Made by a program: the position numbers and the translations under genes. Shown here piece after piece: positions 10,895 to 21,130 of a stretch of 64,000 bases of DNA. Within the stretch, counting starts at the first letter, position 1. Each line of letters starts with the position of its first letter. This DNA comes from Limnoglobus roseus (lineage in GTDB: Bacteria; Planctomycetota; Planctomycetia; Gemmatales; Gemmataceae): NCBI RefSeq assembly GCF_008254045.1, contig NZ_CP042425.1, positions 868,001 to 932,000 of the forward strand, written 5' to 3'. The notes under the pieces were generated by a model, which was not told the origin of the DNA, made no database searches, and worked only from the letters and a program-made list of their open reading frames with translations.

Positions 10895-11383
10895 GTGCCG
10901 ATTCAAGGCAACAAAGAAGTCGATCTCCACCACAACGAACCGGCCCCGCCCGGCTACACAGTTCAGGTGGTTTGGTTCGAGCCAACTCGCGAGGGAGGTC
11001 CTCGTCACCCGGTTTCGAACATTGCCGCCCTGCGGCGAATCTTCGACCCGTACCGGGACCACGAACAACTGGTCATCTACCTGGATCGGGACGGGGGCGA
11101 ATCCGGTTCCGTCTGGGTGCACCTGACCGACGACCGGGCGTGGGTCAGCCACATGACGCAACCCGGCGGTATCGACTCATACTGTTGCGATTCGCGATCG
11201 CGAGATTCCGACGAAACTATCGACTTCACCCTCAGCAACGGCCAAGTGGACGAGATTCATCGGTACTGGACGGTCACCCGAGCCAAGGGATTTCGAGCGT
11301 TAGAATACTTCCTCCGTCACGGCGACCGCGACCCCGGCCTGAATTGGGCCACGGAAGTGCCATCGTTCCAAGAACCACCCTGA
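10895..11383 (+). CDS. Imm1-like immunity family protein
   Basis: The 162-residue protein starts with GTG 22 bases after the DUF1501 stop. Its second half resembles the Imm1 family of contact-dependent toxin immunity proteins: a strand-rich VWVHLTDDRAWVSHM segment, then IHRYWTVTRAKGFRALEYFLR ending with a proline and an acidic/aromatic tail (LNWATEV). Imm1 proteins neutralise polymorphic toxin nucleases or deaminases. No toxin gene is next to it, so it would be an orphan. Assignment rests on motif resemblance only. Confidence 0.55.
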   Translation: MPIQGNKEVDLHHNEPAPPGYTVQVVWFEPTREGGPRHPVSNIAALRRIFDPYRDHEQLVIYLDRDGGESGSVWVHLTDDRAWVSHMTQPGGIDSYCCDSRSRDSDETIDFTLSNGQVDEIHRYWTVTRAKGFRALEYFLRHGDRDPGLNWATEVPSFQEPP

Positions 11384-11392
11384 GGAATCGCC

Positions 11393-11629
11393 GTGCCGCG
11401 ATATGACGAGGACGACGACCTGCCGGACGGCGTCTACCACGACGACGAGTGGCAGACCGTGCCGTGCCGATATTGTCGCGCGGAGATCGCTGAGGGGACG
11501 GAACAGTGTCCGAAGTGCGGGAACTATCAGTCGGGCGAGGACGCACCGCCGGAACGGCGGTCGTGGTTCATCATCGTGGTGATGCTGCTCGCACTGGCGT
11601 GTGCCCTTTTCTGGGCGGTCGGGAACTGA
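11393..11629 (+). CDS. Small zinc-ribbon protein with C-terminal membrane anchor
   Basis: The 78-residue protein (GTG start at 11393, 9 bases after the previous stop) has an acidic N-terminus, a zinc ribbon CRYCRAEI...CPKCGNY at residues 25-43, and one C-terminal transmembrane helix (SWFIIVVMLLALACALFWAV). It is probably a tail-anchored membrane protein co-transcribed with the Imm1-like gene. Function unknown. Confidence 0.7.
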   Translation: MPRYDEDDDLPDGVYHDDEWQTVPCRYCRAEIAEGTEQCPKCGNYQSGEDAPPERRSWFIIVVMLLALACALFWAVGN

Positions 11630-11633
11630 TCTG

Positions 11634-12569
11634 CTACTTCTTCGCGCTCGCCCCGAGGGATTGGACGTAGTCCACCAAGTCCTCGACCTCCCGCGGCGAG
11701 AGCTTGCTGTGCGGTGGCATCGGCGTGCCGGGGATGCCGTAGAAGATCAGCGAATACAGGTGGGCTTTCTCGCCGCCCGTCTTGAACACGCCACTGGTCA
11801 GATCACGGGGCTTGTTCGGTAAGCCGTCGCCGCCGATCCACGGCGGGTCGTTCTTCTTGTCGCTCACCACGCCCGGCCCGTCGCCGCGGCCGTCGGCCCC
11901 GTGGCACGACGCGCACGCCGTCTTTGCCGTGTTCACGAACAACACCCGGCCCCGGTCCACCGACGCCGGCGTGGCCGGCGTGAAGGCCGGGAAGGTGTTC
12001 GCCTCGCCGGGTTGCGATTCCTTCTCGACCTTCTTCGCGATGTCCTTCCAGTCCGGGTCTTCCTGGTTATTGTCGGCTTCCCGCTTGTACCGCTCGACCA
12101 ACCCGGCCCGCGACAGGTCGCGGACGTGGGCGACGACCGCCCGGAGTTCGTCGTCGGTCATCTTGTCCGCGAAGCCCGGCATCGCCGAACCGAGGATGCC
12201 GGTTCGGATCGTGTAGACTAGGTCGGCGTCGGTCGGCAGGCCGCCCTGATCGCCCTTGTGCGTGCTGGTGAACTTGTACTTGTCCCGGCCGAAGTACCGG
12301 GCGTGCGGGTTCAGCCCGGCAAGCCCCTGGCCGGTGCCGTTCTCGCCGTGGCAGTACGCACAGTGTTTGATGAAGAGCGCGCGACCGTCCGGCGGCGGCA
12401 TGTGGTCCGACGGCGGCGGGGTGCGACTGGCGTAGTCGAAGGTGGCGACACCGCCGGCAAGCCAGGCGGCGAGCAGGGCCAACGGGGCCAGCCCGACGAG
12501 GCCCTGGCGGAATCGCGAGAGCTTCGGAGGGGCGGCGTGAGCGGGGAAGAGAACCGGAGAGTCACCCAT
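11634..12569 (-). CDS. Diheme c-type cytochrome
   Basis: The 311-residue protein has an N-terminal membrane anchor (LVGLAPLALLAAWLAGGVA) and two cytochrome c modules with CAYCH near residue 72 and CASCH near 217. Distal methionines are likely in SAMPGF and GTPMPPH. It would face the periplasm and carry electrons. Domain order resembles soluble modules of alternative complex III or cytochrome oxidase partners, but no other respiratory gene is adjacent. The stop lies 4 bases from the convergent zinc-ribbon gene. Confidence 0.9.
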   Translation of the reverse strand: MGDSPVLFPAHAAPPKLSRFRQGLVGLAPLALLAAWLAGGVATFDYASRTPPPSDHMPPPDGRALFIKHCAYCHGENGTGQGLAGLNPHARYFGRDKYKFTSTHKGDQGGLPTDADLVYTIRTGILGSAMPGFADKMTDDELRAVVAHVRDLSRAGLVERYKREADNNQEDPDWKDIAKKVEKESQPGEANTFPAFTPATPASVDRGRVLFVNTAKTACASCHGADGRGDGPGVVSDKKNDPPWIGGDGLPNKPRDLTSGVFKTGGEKAHLYSLIFYGIPGTPMPPHSKLSPREVEDLVDYVQSLGASAKK

Positions 12570-12638
12570 GTTACTTCAAATACCGAGAAACCGGCACGAA
12601 AGCAACGGGTGACAGCTCGACTTGTTTGTGATACTCGA

Positions 12639-12860
12639 CTATGCCGCCTTCAAGCGAAACGGGCCGACGACGGTGGCGTCGGCGCTCGGCTTGAGGCTGT
12701 TCAATTCCCGCAGGGTTTGTTGCAGCACGGTGGCCACTACCGAGTCGGGGCTGGCTTGGCGGATCAGGGTCGCGACTTCGGTGGCGGCCCACCGGAGTTC
12801 GCTCGCGTCGATCGCGGGCAGGGCGGGGGAAACCGGTAAACGGGATTTCGTCGTCGTCAT
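12639..12860 (-). CDS. Small hypothetical protein (73 aa)
   Basis: The ATG at 12860 is preceded by AAGGAGG at good spacing, which fixes this start against a longer open frame to 12992. The product (MTTTKSRLPVSPALPAID...) looks helical, with VATLIRQASPDSVVATVLQQTLREL in the middle. No family recognised. Confidence 0.6.
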   Translation of the reverse strand: MTTTKSRLPVSPALPAIDASELRWAATEVATLIRQASPDSVVATVLQQTLRELNSLKPSADATVVGPFRLKAA

Positions 12861-12951
12861 GGCCCAGAACCTCCTTGTTCTTGGGAGAAGCAAAGGGGGA
12901 TTGTGCCGCAATCGGGGGCCGACGACAAGGGCAATTTCCCGGGAACACGAA

Positions 12952-12979
12952 AAGCCCACGGACGAGCGTCCGTGGGCTT
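12952..12979 (-). terminator. Terminator of the BBP7 gene
   Basis: The 12-bp perfect arms 12952-12963 and 12968-12979 have a 4-base loop, and a TTTTCG run follows on the minus strand. It lies 25 bases past the BBP7 stop. Confidence 0.8.
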
Positions 12980-13003
12980 CGAGGGTTAACACATTTCACA
13001 CGA

Positions 13004-14443
13004 TTAATAGCGGCCTTCGAGGCCGAAGCGGATGGCGTTGAGCGACACGCCCGTTTCCTTCGGGGTGAACACCGGGAAGGCCGGGCCGGTCACGCCGTTG
13101 GTCCGCGGCGGGATCTGCGTCGGGTTCACGCGGAGGTCGATCTGATCGCCCGCCCGCACCACGTTGCTCAGGTACAGGTAGTCGTACCCGACGTATGCCC
13201 GCAGGTGCGGTGTCAGTTGCACGCCGGCCTTCAGCCCGACCCACGGCATCACCGCGAAGCGGTCGCGGGTGTAGTGGCCGATGTTCGACGGCTGCGCCAA
13301 CAGGCCGCCCTGGTACGTTTGCGCCGGGCCGCCCGGCGGCGTGATCGTCGTGTTCCCGTCGATGTCGATGACTTGGTGGTTCACGCCGAGGGCCACGCCC
13401 GCCCGTGCACCGAGGTAGTAGTGGCTGTACCGGCGTTCGGTGGCGAAGCCGATGTTCGCACCGTGGAAGTTGTTCGAGGTCTTGAAGTTGTCGTTGACCT
13501 GGAACATCGTCCCCGGTGTCACGTTCGTCTGGCCCGGCAGCGAGGTCAGGTTCTCCTGAATGTTGATCTCGTCCCGGACGTTCAGGTACGTGTACCCGAG
13601 CAGCAGGTCGAAGCGGCCGCACGGCCCGCAGCAGAGGTTCTTGACGAAGTTCGGGCCACCGCCGATGATGTTCGACCGCGACTGCACGTTAATGCTGCCC
13701 GCCAGGATGCCGGGGAACGACACGAGTTCCGTGTCCGGCAGGCCGGTGATCGTGTTCGTAAACGGCCGGGTGATAATCGAGGCACCGGTCGGGTCGCTGG
13801 CCGTGTAGCCTTGTTTGCTCTGGCCGAGGAAGAAGAAGTTGCCTTCGATCCCGCACTTTTGGGCGTCGTCGAACCACATGCCGGCGTTCAGGTAGAACCC
13901 GCTCCGCCAATTGCTGTTCACCTTGCCGGTCGGGTAAAGGACCGTCGTGCCGGGACCACCCAGCGTACCGGCCACCGCCCGCGGTGTACCGACAGGGGCC
14001 GCAGTGACGAGCGGCGGCACGTTCTGGCCGGTCAGGTGACCATACCAGTAGCCGGCGTCGAACCAGAACTTTCCGGGCGGGCCGCACGGCACGGCACAGG
14101 CGGCCGGGGCGGGGCACGCAACGGCACTACACCCACCCTCGGTCAAGAGGCCGGACATCGGCGTCTGGACGGGGGTTGCTGGGGTAGCCGGGCTGGCCGG
14201 GATCGGGGTTCCCGGCTTGGCCGCGACGGGTGCCGGGGCCGCCGGCTTGGCCGGGGTCGTCGCCTGGACCGCGATCAAATTGGGGGCGGTAGCGAGGGGT
14301 GAGCCACGGTCGATGGTCGTGGCAGCAACTCTAGCGGGGACGGCCGACGAAGGGGCGGTCGCGGTGGGTGCGGCTTGTTGGGCCGACAGCGCACCGGCTG
14401 CTCCGACGCAAGCCGCCACGCCACCGAGAAAACGGGTCAGCAT
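13004..14443 (-). CDS. BBP7 family outer-membrane beta-barrel protein
   Basis: The ATG at 14443 follows GGAGAGGAG and begins a signal peptide (MLTRFLGGVAACVGAAGALSA); the frame is open 11 codons further but without support. The 479-residue protein has a Pro/Ala/Thr-rich linker to about residue 125. Then comes the BBP7 barrel: FWFDAGYWYGHLTGQNVPPL, SGFYLNAGMWFD, a GNFFFLGQSKQGY strand, repeated alternating amphipathic strands, and a C-terminal LEGRY. BBP7 is a planctomycete outer-membrane family of unknown cargo. Confidence 0.88.
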   Translation of the reverse strand: MLTRFLGGVAACVGAAGALSAQQAAPTATAPSSAVPARVAATTIDRGSPLATAPNLIAVQATTPAKPAAPAPVAAKPGTPIPASPATPATPVQTPMSGLLTEGGCSAVACPAPAACAVPCGPPGKFWFDAGYWYGHLTGQNVPPLVTAAPVGTPRAVAGTLGGPGTTVLYPTGKVNSNWRSGFYLNAGMWFDDAQKCGIEGNFFFLGQSKQGYTASDPTGASIITRPFTNTITGLPDTELVSFPGILAGSINVQSRSNIIGGGPNFVKNLCCGPCGRFDLLLGYTYLNVRDEINIQENLTSLPGQTNVTPGTMFQVNDNFKTSNNFHGANIGFATERRYSHYYLGARAGVALGVNHQVIDIDGNTTITPPGGPAQTYQGGLLAQPSNIGHYTRDRFAVMPWVGLKAGVQLTPHLRAYVGYDYLYLSNVVRAGDQIDLRVNPTQIPPRTNGVTGPAFPVFTPKETGVSLNAIRFGLEGRY

Positions 14444-14923
14444 GGGACTCCTCTCCCTGTTACTCGCGGGCGGCATCCGGCTCCTGCCGGACTACGGGGA
14501 ATTGCCCGCGGATTGATTCCATCCCGTACAACCTCCGTATCGGATTCTCCCCACTGTTCGGTATTCCCCGGCCATAGCCCTTTTCGCCATATTCTCAAAA
14601 CGAGCCACTTTAAACCTGCTTCTCCGATCAATCGGAATAACCGAACGGTTTTTCTGACAGGTGCGATGTTAACCTGAATGAATTTTGACGAATTTGACTT
14701 GAAGTGATACGTCGATATTCCGCAGAATAGTACCAGTGAAGGTCGAATTTTCTCACTTGAGAGGAAATCACGATTTTCACGAATTTCAAAAGCAGCGAGA
14801 GCCGCGGCCCGATAAGTGACTAGAAGCACCGCCGGGAGTGTCACTTGGAGTCTGTGCCCATGCCGCTGATATGGAAGTCCTGCTGCTTTTGATCTGACAC
14901 CCCCAATTTGAGGCACCCGCACC
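14444..14923. other. Intergenic region between divergent BBP7 and SdrD genes
   Basis: These 480 bases are distinctly AT-richer than the surrounding genes and presumably hold both promoters. The minus-strand gene has a clear AGGAG site; the plus-strand gene only a weak GAGG. No confident promoter hexamers, RNA gene or repeat was found. Confidence 0.5.
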
Positions 14924-17900
14924 ATGGCGTTGACACCTGACAAGATCCTGCAACGGCGTACAAGGAAGTTGTTGCAGAAGCCCGTCCTCCAATTGGACCA
15001 CCTCGAAGATCGTTCCACGCCTGCCGTCACCGGGATCGTGTTTCAGGATTACAACGCGAACGGCGTGTTCGATACCGGCGGGACGATCGCGAACAACGGC
15101 ACCGGCACACTCCCCACGGCCAACGATCACGGCCTCGCGGGCATCACCGTCACGGCCTACGACTCGACGAACACGGTCGTCGGCACTGCCATCTCGGGGT
15201 CGAACGGTTCGTACACGCTGACCCCGAGCAAGAACGGCCAACTGCGGATCGAGTTCACGGGTCTGCCGACGGGCGTGTTCTTCGGCCCGAGCGGGCTGAG
15301 TAACAACTCGGCCGTGCAGTTCGTCGATGCCAACGCGGCCAACGTGAACCTCGCCCTGGTCCGGCCGGAAGACTATAGCGTCGCCAACCCGACGCTCGTC
15401 ACCAGCGTGTACGTCTTCGGCGGGAGCACGGCCAACGACGAGAACCCGAACACGGGCGTCATCCTCAGCACCGCCAGTTCGGCCGGTTCGGCCGACGGCG
15501 ACACGAACCTCACGAACTACATCAACCCGACGACCCACGACCTCGCCGTCCACCAGGACCAGGTCGGCACGACGTGGGGCCTGGCCTACGACGCCACCAG
15601 TGGCAAGCTGTACGCCTCCGCCTTCCTGAAGCGGCACAGCGGCCTCGGGCCGGGCGGTGCGGGCGCGATCTATCAGACCGGCCTGACCGGCACGACGGCG
15701 AGCGTCTACGCCGACCTCAACAGCATCTACGGCGACTTCCCCGCCGGGAACATGAATGACGTGTTCCGCGATGCCGCCAACAACCCGGTGGCGTTCAACC
15801 GCAATTACACCGACGTCGAATCGTGGGCCCGGGACGGCCTCGTGCGGTTCACCGACGTGAACGGCGTGACCCGTGACCTCGGGTGGGACGCGGTCGGCAA
15901 AATCTCCCTCGGCGGCCTGACGAACAACGCCGACAACACCAAACTGTACACGATCGCCCTCGGCGACCGGCGGCTGTACTCGCTGCCGACGAGCGGCGCA
16001 CTGAACACCTCGACCGTCCAGCGGTTCGACATTCCGATCCCGGCCACGGTCACCGGCCGCACGGCCGCGAACCCGCTCGGCGATCTGCGGCCGTTCGCCG
16101 TCGAATACTACCGCGGGTTGATCTACGTCGGGGCGGTCAACTCGGCCGAAAGCACCCAGAACCGAAACGACCTGAAGGCTTACGTCTTCGCGTTCGACCC
16201 GGTGAAGGGCACGTTCGTCAACGCCGCCCGGCAATCGACGACCACCGAAGCGGTCCTGACGGTCGATCTGAACTACGACCGCGGCCACACGCACATGGGC
16301 GGCGAGCAAGACAACCACTACGCCAGCGGGATCGCCCCACCCGACCCGGCGGAATGGAACCCGTGGTCGCCGACGATCAAGACCGTGCCGAACCAGCCCG
16401 AGGCCATCGGCCGCGCCGACTACCCGCAGCCGTGGCTCACGGGTCTGTCGTTCGACACGTCCGGCAACATCGTCCTCGGCATCCGCGACCGGGCCGGCGA
16501 CCAGTTCGGCCGCCTGACGGCCGAAGACCCGATGAACCCGAACGCCTTCAATTTCTTCGGCATCACGGCCGGCGACACGCTCCGTGCGTTCATCAACACG
16601 CCGGGCAACCTTGACGCGGTGCAGGCCAACCCTGCTCAGACGTTCTCGGGCTGGACGCTGGAAATGAACGGCCGCAGCCCGGCCGGCGTGGGCGGTGCCC
16701 CGCAGAACACCGGCCAAGGCCCCGGCGGCGGCGAGTTCTACTACCAGGACGACCTGCCCCGCGACCCGACGCAGCCCCCCGTCGGCGTGGCCACCGAGCA
16801 CGACGAGGTCAGCGCCGGCGGTGTGCTGCAAATCCCCGGCACGAACACGCTCATCTCGACGGCCTTCGACCCCGTGCGGCAAGCCGGCGTGGTGAACACT
16901 GGCGGCTTCCGCTGGTACGACAACACGACCGGGGCCACGATCAAGCAGTACCAGATCTACAGCACCCCGATCTCGCCCGGTGCGCAGACGTTCGGCAAGG
17001 CCAACGGCGTCGGCGACCTGATCGCCATCGGCGGCCAGGCCCCGGTGGAAATCGGCAACTACGTCTGGAACGACACCAACCGCAACGGCATCCAGGACGC
17101 CGGCGAGGCGGCCGTCTCGGGTCTGCAACTCAACCTGTACGCGGCCGGGAACGACGGCCAGTTCGGCACCGCCGACGACGTGCTCCTCGGTTCGGCGACG
17201 ACCGACGCGAACGGGAACTACTACTTCTCGTCCGTGGCCGGCACGACGACGAGCAGCCGCGTCATGAACCTGCCGCTGGCGCCGAGCACGCAATACCAGG
17301 TGCGGGTGCCGGGCGGCCAGGCGGCCCTGGCCCGCAAGGAAGCCACCGTCGCCAACGCCGGGACGAACGGCTCGATCGATTCGAACGCCGTCAGCACCGC
17401 CGCGGGCCTCGTCGTCAACGTCACCACCGGCGTCGCCGGGCAGGCCGACCACACGTTCGACATCGGCATCGTCGACCAGCCGCTGGTATCCATCGGCAAC
17501 TTCGTGTGGAACGACGCGAACAACAACGGCGTCTTCGACAACGGCGAGGCCGGCATCGGCAACGTCACCGTGAACCTGTACGCCGCCGACGGCACGACGC
17601 TTCTCGCCACCCAGCAGACGACCGCGACCGGCGGCTACCAGTTCGACAGCCTCCGGGCCGGCAGTTACATCGTCGAAATCATCCCGCCGGCGAACTTCGC
17701 CTCCAGCAGCGGGAAGAACGGCAGCCTGACCGGGCCGTTCGAGCCGGGCGTGGTCGGAAACCTGAACAACCAGGACCACGGCACGGCCCAGGCGAACGGT
17801 CGGATCCGGGCGGCCGTCGTCGCCCTGGCGAACCCCGGCGACCTGGCCAACCCGGACAGCAACGGGCAAGGGGCCAACAACGCCAACTTCAACGTCGACT

Positions 17901-20900
17901 TCGGCCTCTACCGCCTTCAGTCGGTCGGGAACTTCGTCTGGATCGACGGCAACAACAACGGCCGGTTCGACGCGGGCGAGTCCCCGGTGGTGAACGCCCC
18001 GGTTGATTTGCTCGACGCGGCCGGCAACGTGCTGGCCAGCACCACGACCGACGCGAACGGGAACTACCTGTTCACCCGGTTGGGGACCGGCACCTACTCG
18101 GTCCGCGTCCTCGCCCCGACGGGCTACCGCAGCAGCACCGGGCAGAACGGCTCCCTGACCGGGCCGTACGAACCGGGCGTGACCGGCATCCAGGACAACG
18201 AAGACCACGGCACGACCAACGGCGCGTTCGTGCAGACCGCCCCGTTCATCCTGAACGCCCCCGGCGCGAACCCGGACGACGGCGGTTTCGCAAACCTGCG
18301 GCAGGACTTCGGCCTGTTCCAACCGGTGAGCGTCGGCAACTTCGTGTGGGAAGACGCGAACAACAACGGCGTCCTCGACGCCGGCGAGTCGCCGCTGGCG
18401 GGCGTGCCCGTCACCCTCTTCGACGGCAGCGGCGCCCAACTGGCGACGACGACCACCGACGCGAACGGCAACTACCTGTTCACCAACCTGGCGGGCGGGC
18501 AGTACATCATCCGCGTCACGGCCCCGGCCGGCTACGTGAGCAGCACGGGGGTGCCGACGAACGCCACGAGCGGACCGTTCGAACCGGCCCCGCAAACGAA
18601 CGTCGACAACTCCGACCACGGCACGTCGATCGGCGGCAACTTCGTCCAATCGGTGGTCACCCTGGGCGGCCCGGGGTCGAGCGACAACCCGGACAACAGC
18701 GGGTTGGCGAACCTGCGGCAAGACTTCGGCCTGTTCCGCCCGCTCTCCATCGGCGACTTCGTCTGGAAGGATACGAACAACAACGGCAAGTTCGACTCCG
18801 GCGAAACCGGCGTCCCGAACGTGGTAGTCAAGTTGCTCGATGCCACCGGCGCGATCGTGGCCACGACGACGACCAGTGCGACCGGCAACTACCTGTTCAC
18901 GGGTCTGGCGACCGGCACGTACTCGGTGCAGATCGAAACCCCGGCGGGCTTCGCCAGCAGCACCGGCCCGAACAGCGTCTACGAGCCGGCCCCGCAGACG
19001 AACAACAACAACGAGGACCACGGCACGGCCGCCGGCGCGATCATCCAGGCTCCGCCGATCGTCCTCGGCGTGCCGGGCACGAACCCGGACAACGGCGGCC
19101 TGGCGAACCTGCGGCAAGACTTCGGCCTGTTCCCGCTCCTGTCGATCGGGAACCAGGTCTGGTACGACGTGAACAACAACGGCAAGCTCGACGCCGGCGA
19201 GACGGGGATCGCGAACATCCCCGTCCGCCTGCTGAACGCGAGCCTGAGCGTCATTGCCAGCACGACGACCGACGCGAACGGGAACTACCTGTTCACGAAC
19301 CTCTTGCCCGGCACGTACTCGGTCGAGATCGACCGGCCGGCCGACAAGACGAGTTCGACGGGCACGCCGAACTCCTTCACCGGGCCGTATGAAGTCGCCC
19401 CCGGCGGGGTGCTGCCGGACAACGCGAACGACAGTGAGGACAAGGGGAACACCCTGGCCGGCGGCACGGTCATCCGGGCGAAGCCGGTCACGCTGCTCGC
19501 GTTCGGGGACAACCCGGACGTGGGCGGGACAGGTAACATCCGCCAGGACTTCGGCTTGACGGACAACATCGTCCCGCCGCCACCGCCGCCGCCGATCATC
19601 CCGCCCGCCAACGTGTCGGGCTACGTCTACCGCGACACGTTCCAGCCCAACGGGATCCGGCAGCCCGCGAACGGCGAGTCCGGCATCTCGGGCGTCACGA
19701 TCACGATCAAGGACGCCAACGGCAACACGGTCGGCACGACCAAAACGGACGCCAACGGGTACTACCAGTTCCTCAGCCTGCCGGCCGGCGCGTACACGAT
19801 CTACGAAACGCAACCGCCGGCGTTCATCGACGGCCTGGACACGCCCGGCAGCCTCGGCGGCACGTCGCCGTCCAACGACGTGCTGACGGTGACGCTCGCC
19901 CCGAACGACTTCGGCCTGGAGTACAACTTCGGCGAAGTCCTGCCGACGCCCCCGATCGTCGTCCCGCCGTCCCCGCCGCCGCCGGTTTCGCCCCCGCCGG
20001 GCGAGCCGTCCAAGACGGACTTCCTCGGCTCGTCGCCGAACCAAGTGGTCACGGTCCCGCCGACCTCTCCGCCGCCGATCATCAGCGGCCCGACCGCCCC
20101 GTCGTTCAGCAACCCACTGAACACGGCCAACCCGCGGTTCATCATCACCGCGGGCGGGGCGGGCAGCCTGCCGACGGTCCGCGTGTTCGACTACTCGGCC
20201 GGCGTCGAGCGGTACAACTTCTCGGTGTACGAGAACAGCTTCACCGGCGGCGTCCGCGTGGCTCAGGGCGACGTGGACGGTGACGGCGTCGACGACATCA
20301 TCACCGGCACGGGCATCGGCGGCGGCCCGCGGATCAAGGTCTACAGCGGGGCGACCGGAGCCCTCATCCGCGACTTCTTCGCCTTCGAACCGACCTTCCG
20401 CGGCGGCATCTTTGTGGCGGCCGGGGACATCGACGGCGACGGCAAGGCCGACATCGTCGTCGGGGCCGAGGTCGGCGGCGGGCCGCGGATCACGACGTTC
20501 AGCGGGGCCGACGGGTCGGTGCTGAACAACTTCTTCGCCTTCGACCCGAACCAGCGCGGCGGCACCCGCATCGCGCTGGGCGACTTCAACGGCGACGGCA
20601 AGGCCGACATCGTGGCCTCGACCGGGGCCGGCGTGCCGACCCGCATCCGCGTGTTCGACGGCACGAACGTCGGCAACATCCTGACCGACTTCGTCCCGTT
20701 CGAGTCGACCTTCACCGGCGGCGTGAACCTCGCGGTCGGCGACTTCGACGGCGACGGCAAGCCGGACATCATCGCCGGGGCCGAGGCCGGCGGCGGGCCG
20801 CGGGTCATGGTGTTCAACGGCCAGTCGTTGGCGGTCATGGCCAGCTACTTCGCCTTCGACACGAGCTTCACCGGCGGTACGCGGGTGGCCGCCCAGGACG

Positions 20901-21043
20901 TCAACGGCGACGGCCGGTCCGACATCGTCGTCGGCTCCGGTGCGGGCCGCCAGGCCGAGACGATCGTCTTCAACGCCAACGGCCTCGGCGTCATCGACGA
21001 CTTCTTCCCGATCGACACGACCGGCGGGATTTACGTCGGGTAA
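14924..21043 (+). CDS. Giant SdrD B-like repeat / FG-GAP surface protein
   Basis: The 2039-residue protein starts with a basic N-terminus and LEDRSTPAV, the planctomycete extracellular-protein motif. Residues ~40-120 hold a degenerate SdrD-type domain, and ~125-700 a propeller-like region. Seven SdrD B (Cna-B-like) domains start near residues 708, 856, 1001, 1136, 1275, 1407 and 1564, most with a VWxDxNNNGxxDxGE calcium loop. A polyproline hinge lies near 1549. The C-terminal 300 residues carry five FG-GAP/VCBS repeats (GDxDGDGKxDIxxG). It is a likely calcium-stabilised surface adhesin or stalk. No sortase-type C-terminus is visible. A perfect terminator follows. Confidence 0.92.
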   Translation: MALTPDKILQRRTRKLLQKPVLQLDHLEDRSTPAVTGIVFQDYNANGVFDTGGTIANNGTGTLPTANDHGLAGITVTAYDSTNTVVGTAISGSNGSYTLTPSKNGQLRIEFTGLPTGVFFGPSGLSNNSAVQFVDANAANVNLALVRPEDYSVANPTLVTSVYVFGGSTANDENPNTGVILSTASSAGSADGDTNLTNYINPTTHDLAVHQDQVGTTWGLAYDATSGKLYASAFLKRHSGLGPGGAGAIYQTGLTGTTASVYADLNSIYGDFPAGNMNDVFRDAANNPVAFNRNYTDVESWARDGLVRFTDVNGVTRDLGWDAVGKISLGGLTNNADNTKLYTIALGDRRLYSLPTSGALNTSTVQRFDIPIPATVTGRTAANPLGDLRPFAVEYYRGLIYVGAVNSAESTQNRNDLKAYVFAFDPVKGTFVNAARQSTTTEAVLTVDLNYDRGHTHMGGEQDNHYASGIAPPDPAEWNPWSPTIKTVPNQPEAIGRADYPQPWLTGLSFDTSGNIVLGIRDRAGDQFGRLTAEDPMNPNAFNFFGITAGDTLRAFINTPGNLDAVQANPAQTFSGWTLEMNGRSPAGVGGAPQNTGQGPGGGEFYYQDDLPRDPTQPPVGVATEHDEVSAGGVLQIPGTNTLISTAFDPVRQAGVVNTGGFRWYDNTTGATIKQYQIYSTPISPGAQTFGKANGVGDLIAIGGQAPVEIGNYVWNDTNRNGIQDAGEAAVSGLQLNLYAAGNDGQFGTADDVLLGSATTDANGNYYFSSVAGTTTSSRVMNLPLAPSTQYQVRVPGGQAALARKEATVANAGTNGSIDSNAVSTAAGLVVNVTTGVAGQADHTFDIGIVDQPLVSIGNFVWNDANNNGVFDNGEAGIGNVTVNLYAADGTTLLATQQTTATGGYQFDSLRAGSYIVEIIPPANFASSSGKNGSLTGPFEPGVVGNLNNQDHGTAQANGRIRAAVVALANPGDLANPDSNGQGANNANFNVDFGLYRLQSVGNFVWIDGNNNGRFDAGESPVVNAPVDLLDAAGNVLASTTTDANGNYLFTRLGTGTYSVRVLAPTGYRSSTGQNGSLTGPYEPGVTGIQDNEDHGTTNGAFVQTAPFILNAPGANPDDGGFANLRQDFGLFQPVSVGNFVWEDANNNGVLDAGESPLAGVPVTLFDGSGAQLATTTTDANGNYLFTNLAGGQYIIRVTAPAGYVSSTGVPTNATSGPFEPAPQTNVDNSDHGTSIGGNFVQSVVTLGGPGSSDNPDNSGLANLRQDFGLFRPLSIGDFVWKDTNNNGKFDSGETGVPNVVVKLLDATGAIVATTTTSATGNYLFTGLATGTYSVQIETPAGFASSTGPNSVYEPAPQTNNNNEDHGTAAGAIIQAPPIVLGVPGTNPDNGGLANLRQDFGLFPLLSIGNQVWYDVNNNGKLDAGETGIANIPVRLLNASLSVIASTTTDANGNYLFTNLLPGTYSVEIDRPADKTSSTGTPNSFTGPYEVAPGGVLPDNANDSEDKGNTLAGGTVIRAKPVTLLAFGDNPDVGGTGNIRQDFGLTDNIVPPPPPPPIIPPANVSGYVYRDTFQPNGIRQPANGESGISGVTITIKDANGNTVGTTKTDANGYYQFLSLPAGAYTIYETQPPAFIDGLDTPGSLGGTSPSNDVLTVTLAPNDFGLEYNFGEVLPTPPIVVPPSPPPPVSPPPGEPSKTDFLGSSPNQVVTVPPTSPPPIISGPTAPSFSNPLNTANPRFIITAGGAGSLPTVRVFDYSAGVERYNFSVYENSFTGGVRVAQGDVDGDGVDDIITGTGIGGGPRIKVYSGATGALIRDFFAFEPTFRGGIFVAAGDIDGDGKADIVVGAEVGGGPRITTFSGADGSVLNNFFAFDPNQRGGTRIALGDFNGDGKADIVASTGAGVPTRIRVFDGTNVGNILTDFVPFESTFTGGVNLAVGDFDGDGKPDIIAGAEAGGGPRVMVFNGQSLAVMASYFAFDTSFTGGTRVAAQDVNGDGRSDIVVGSGAGRQAETIVFNANGLGVIDDFFPIDTTGGIYVG

Positions 21044-21064
21044 GACGGCGGGTCAACGTAACGC

Positions 21065-21103
21065 AGAAGGGGCGGGAGTCGCGAAACGACTCCCGCCCCT
21101 TCT
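21065..21103 (+). terminator. Terminator, 17-bp perfect stem
   Basis: The arms 21065-21081 and 21087-21103 are exact complements with loop CGAAA, 22 bases after the giant protein's stop. It may also serve the convergent moeA. Confidence 0.88.
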
Positions 21104-21130
21104 CGTTCCGCCTCTCGTGGTCGGTCGGCC

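Noticed and set aside
14786..20044. A 1752-codon open frame antisense to the giant SdrD protein
   Set aside because: It mirrors the repeated GC-rich codons of the real gene; its composition is Arg/Val/Asp/Gly shadow-like and it has no domain or start signal.
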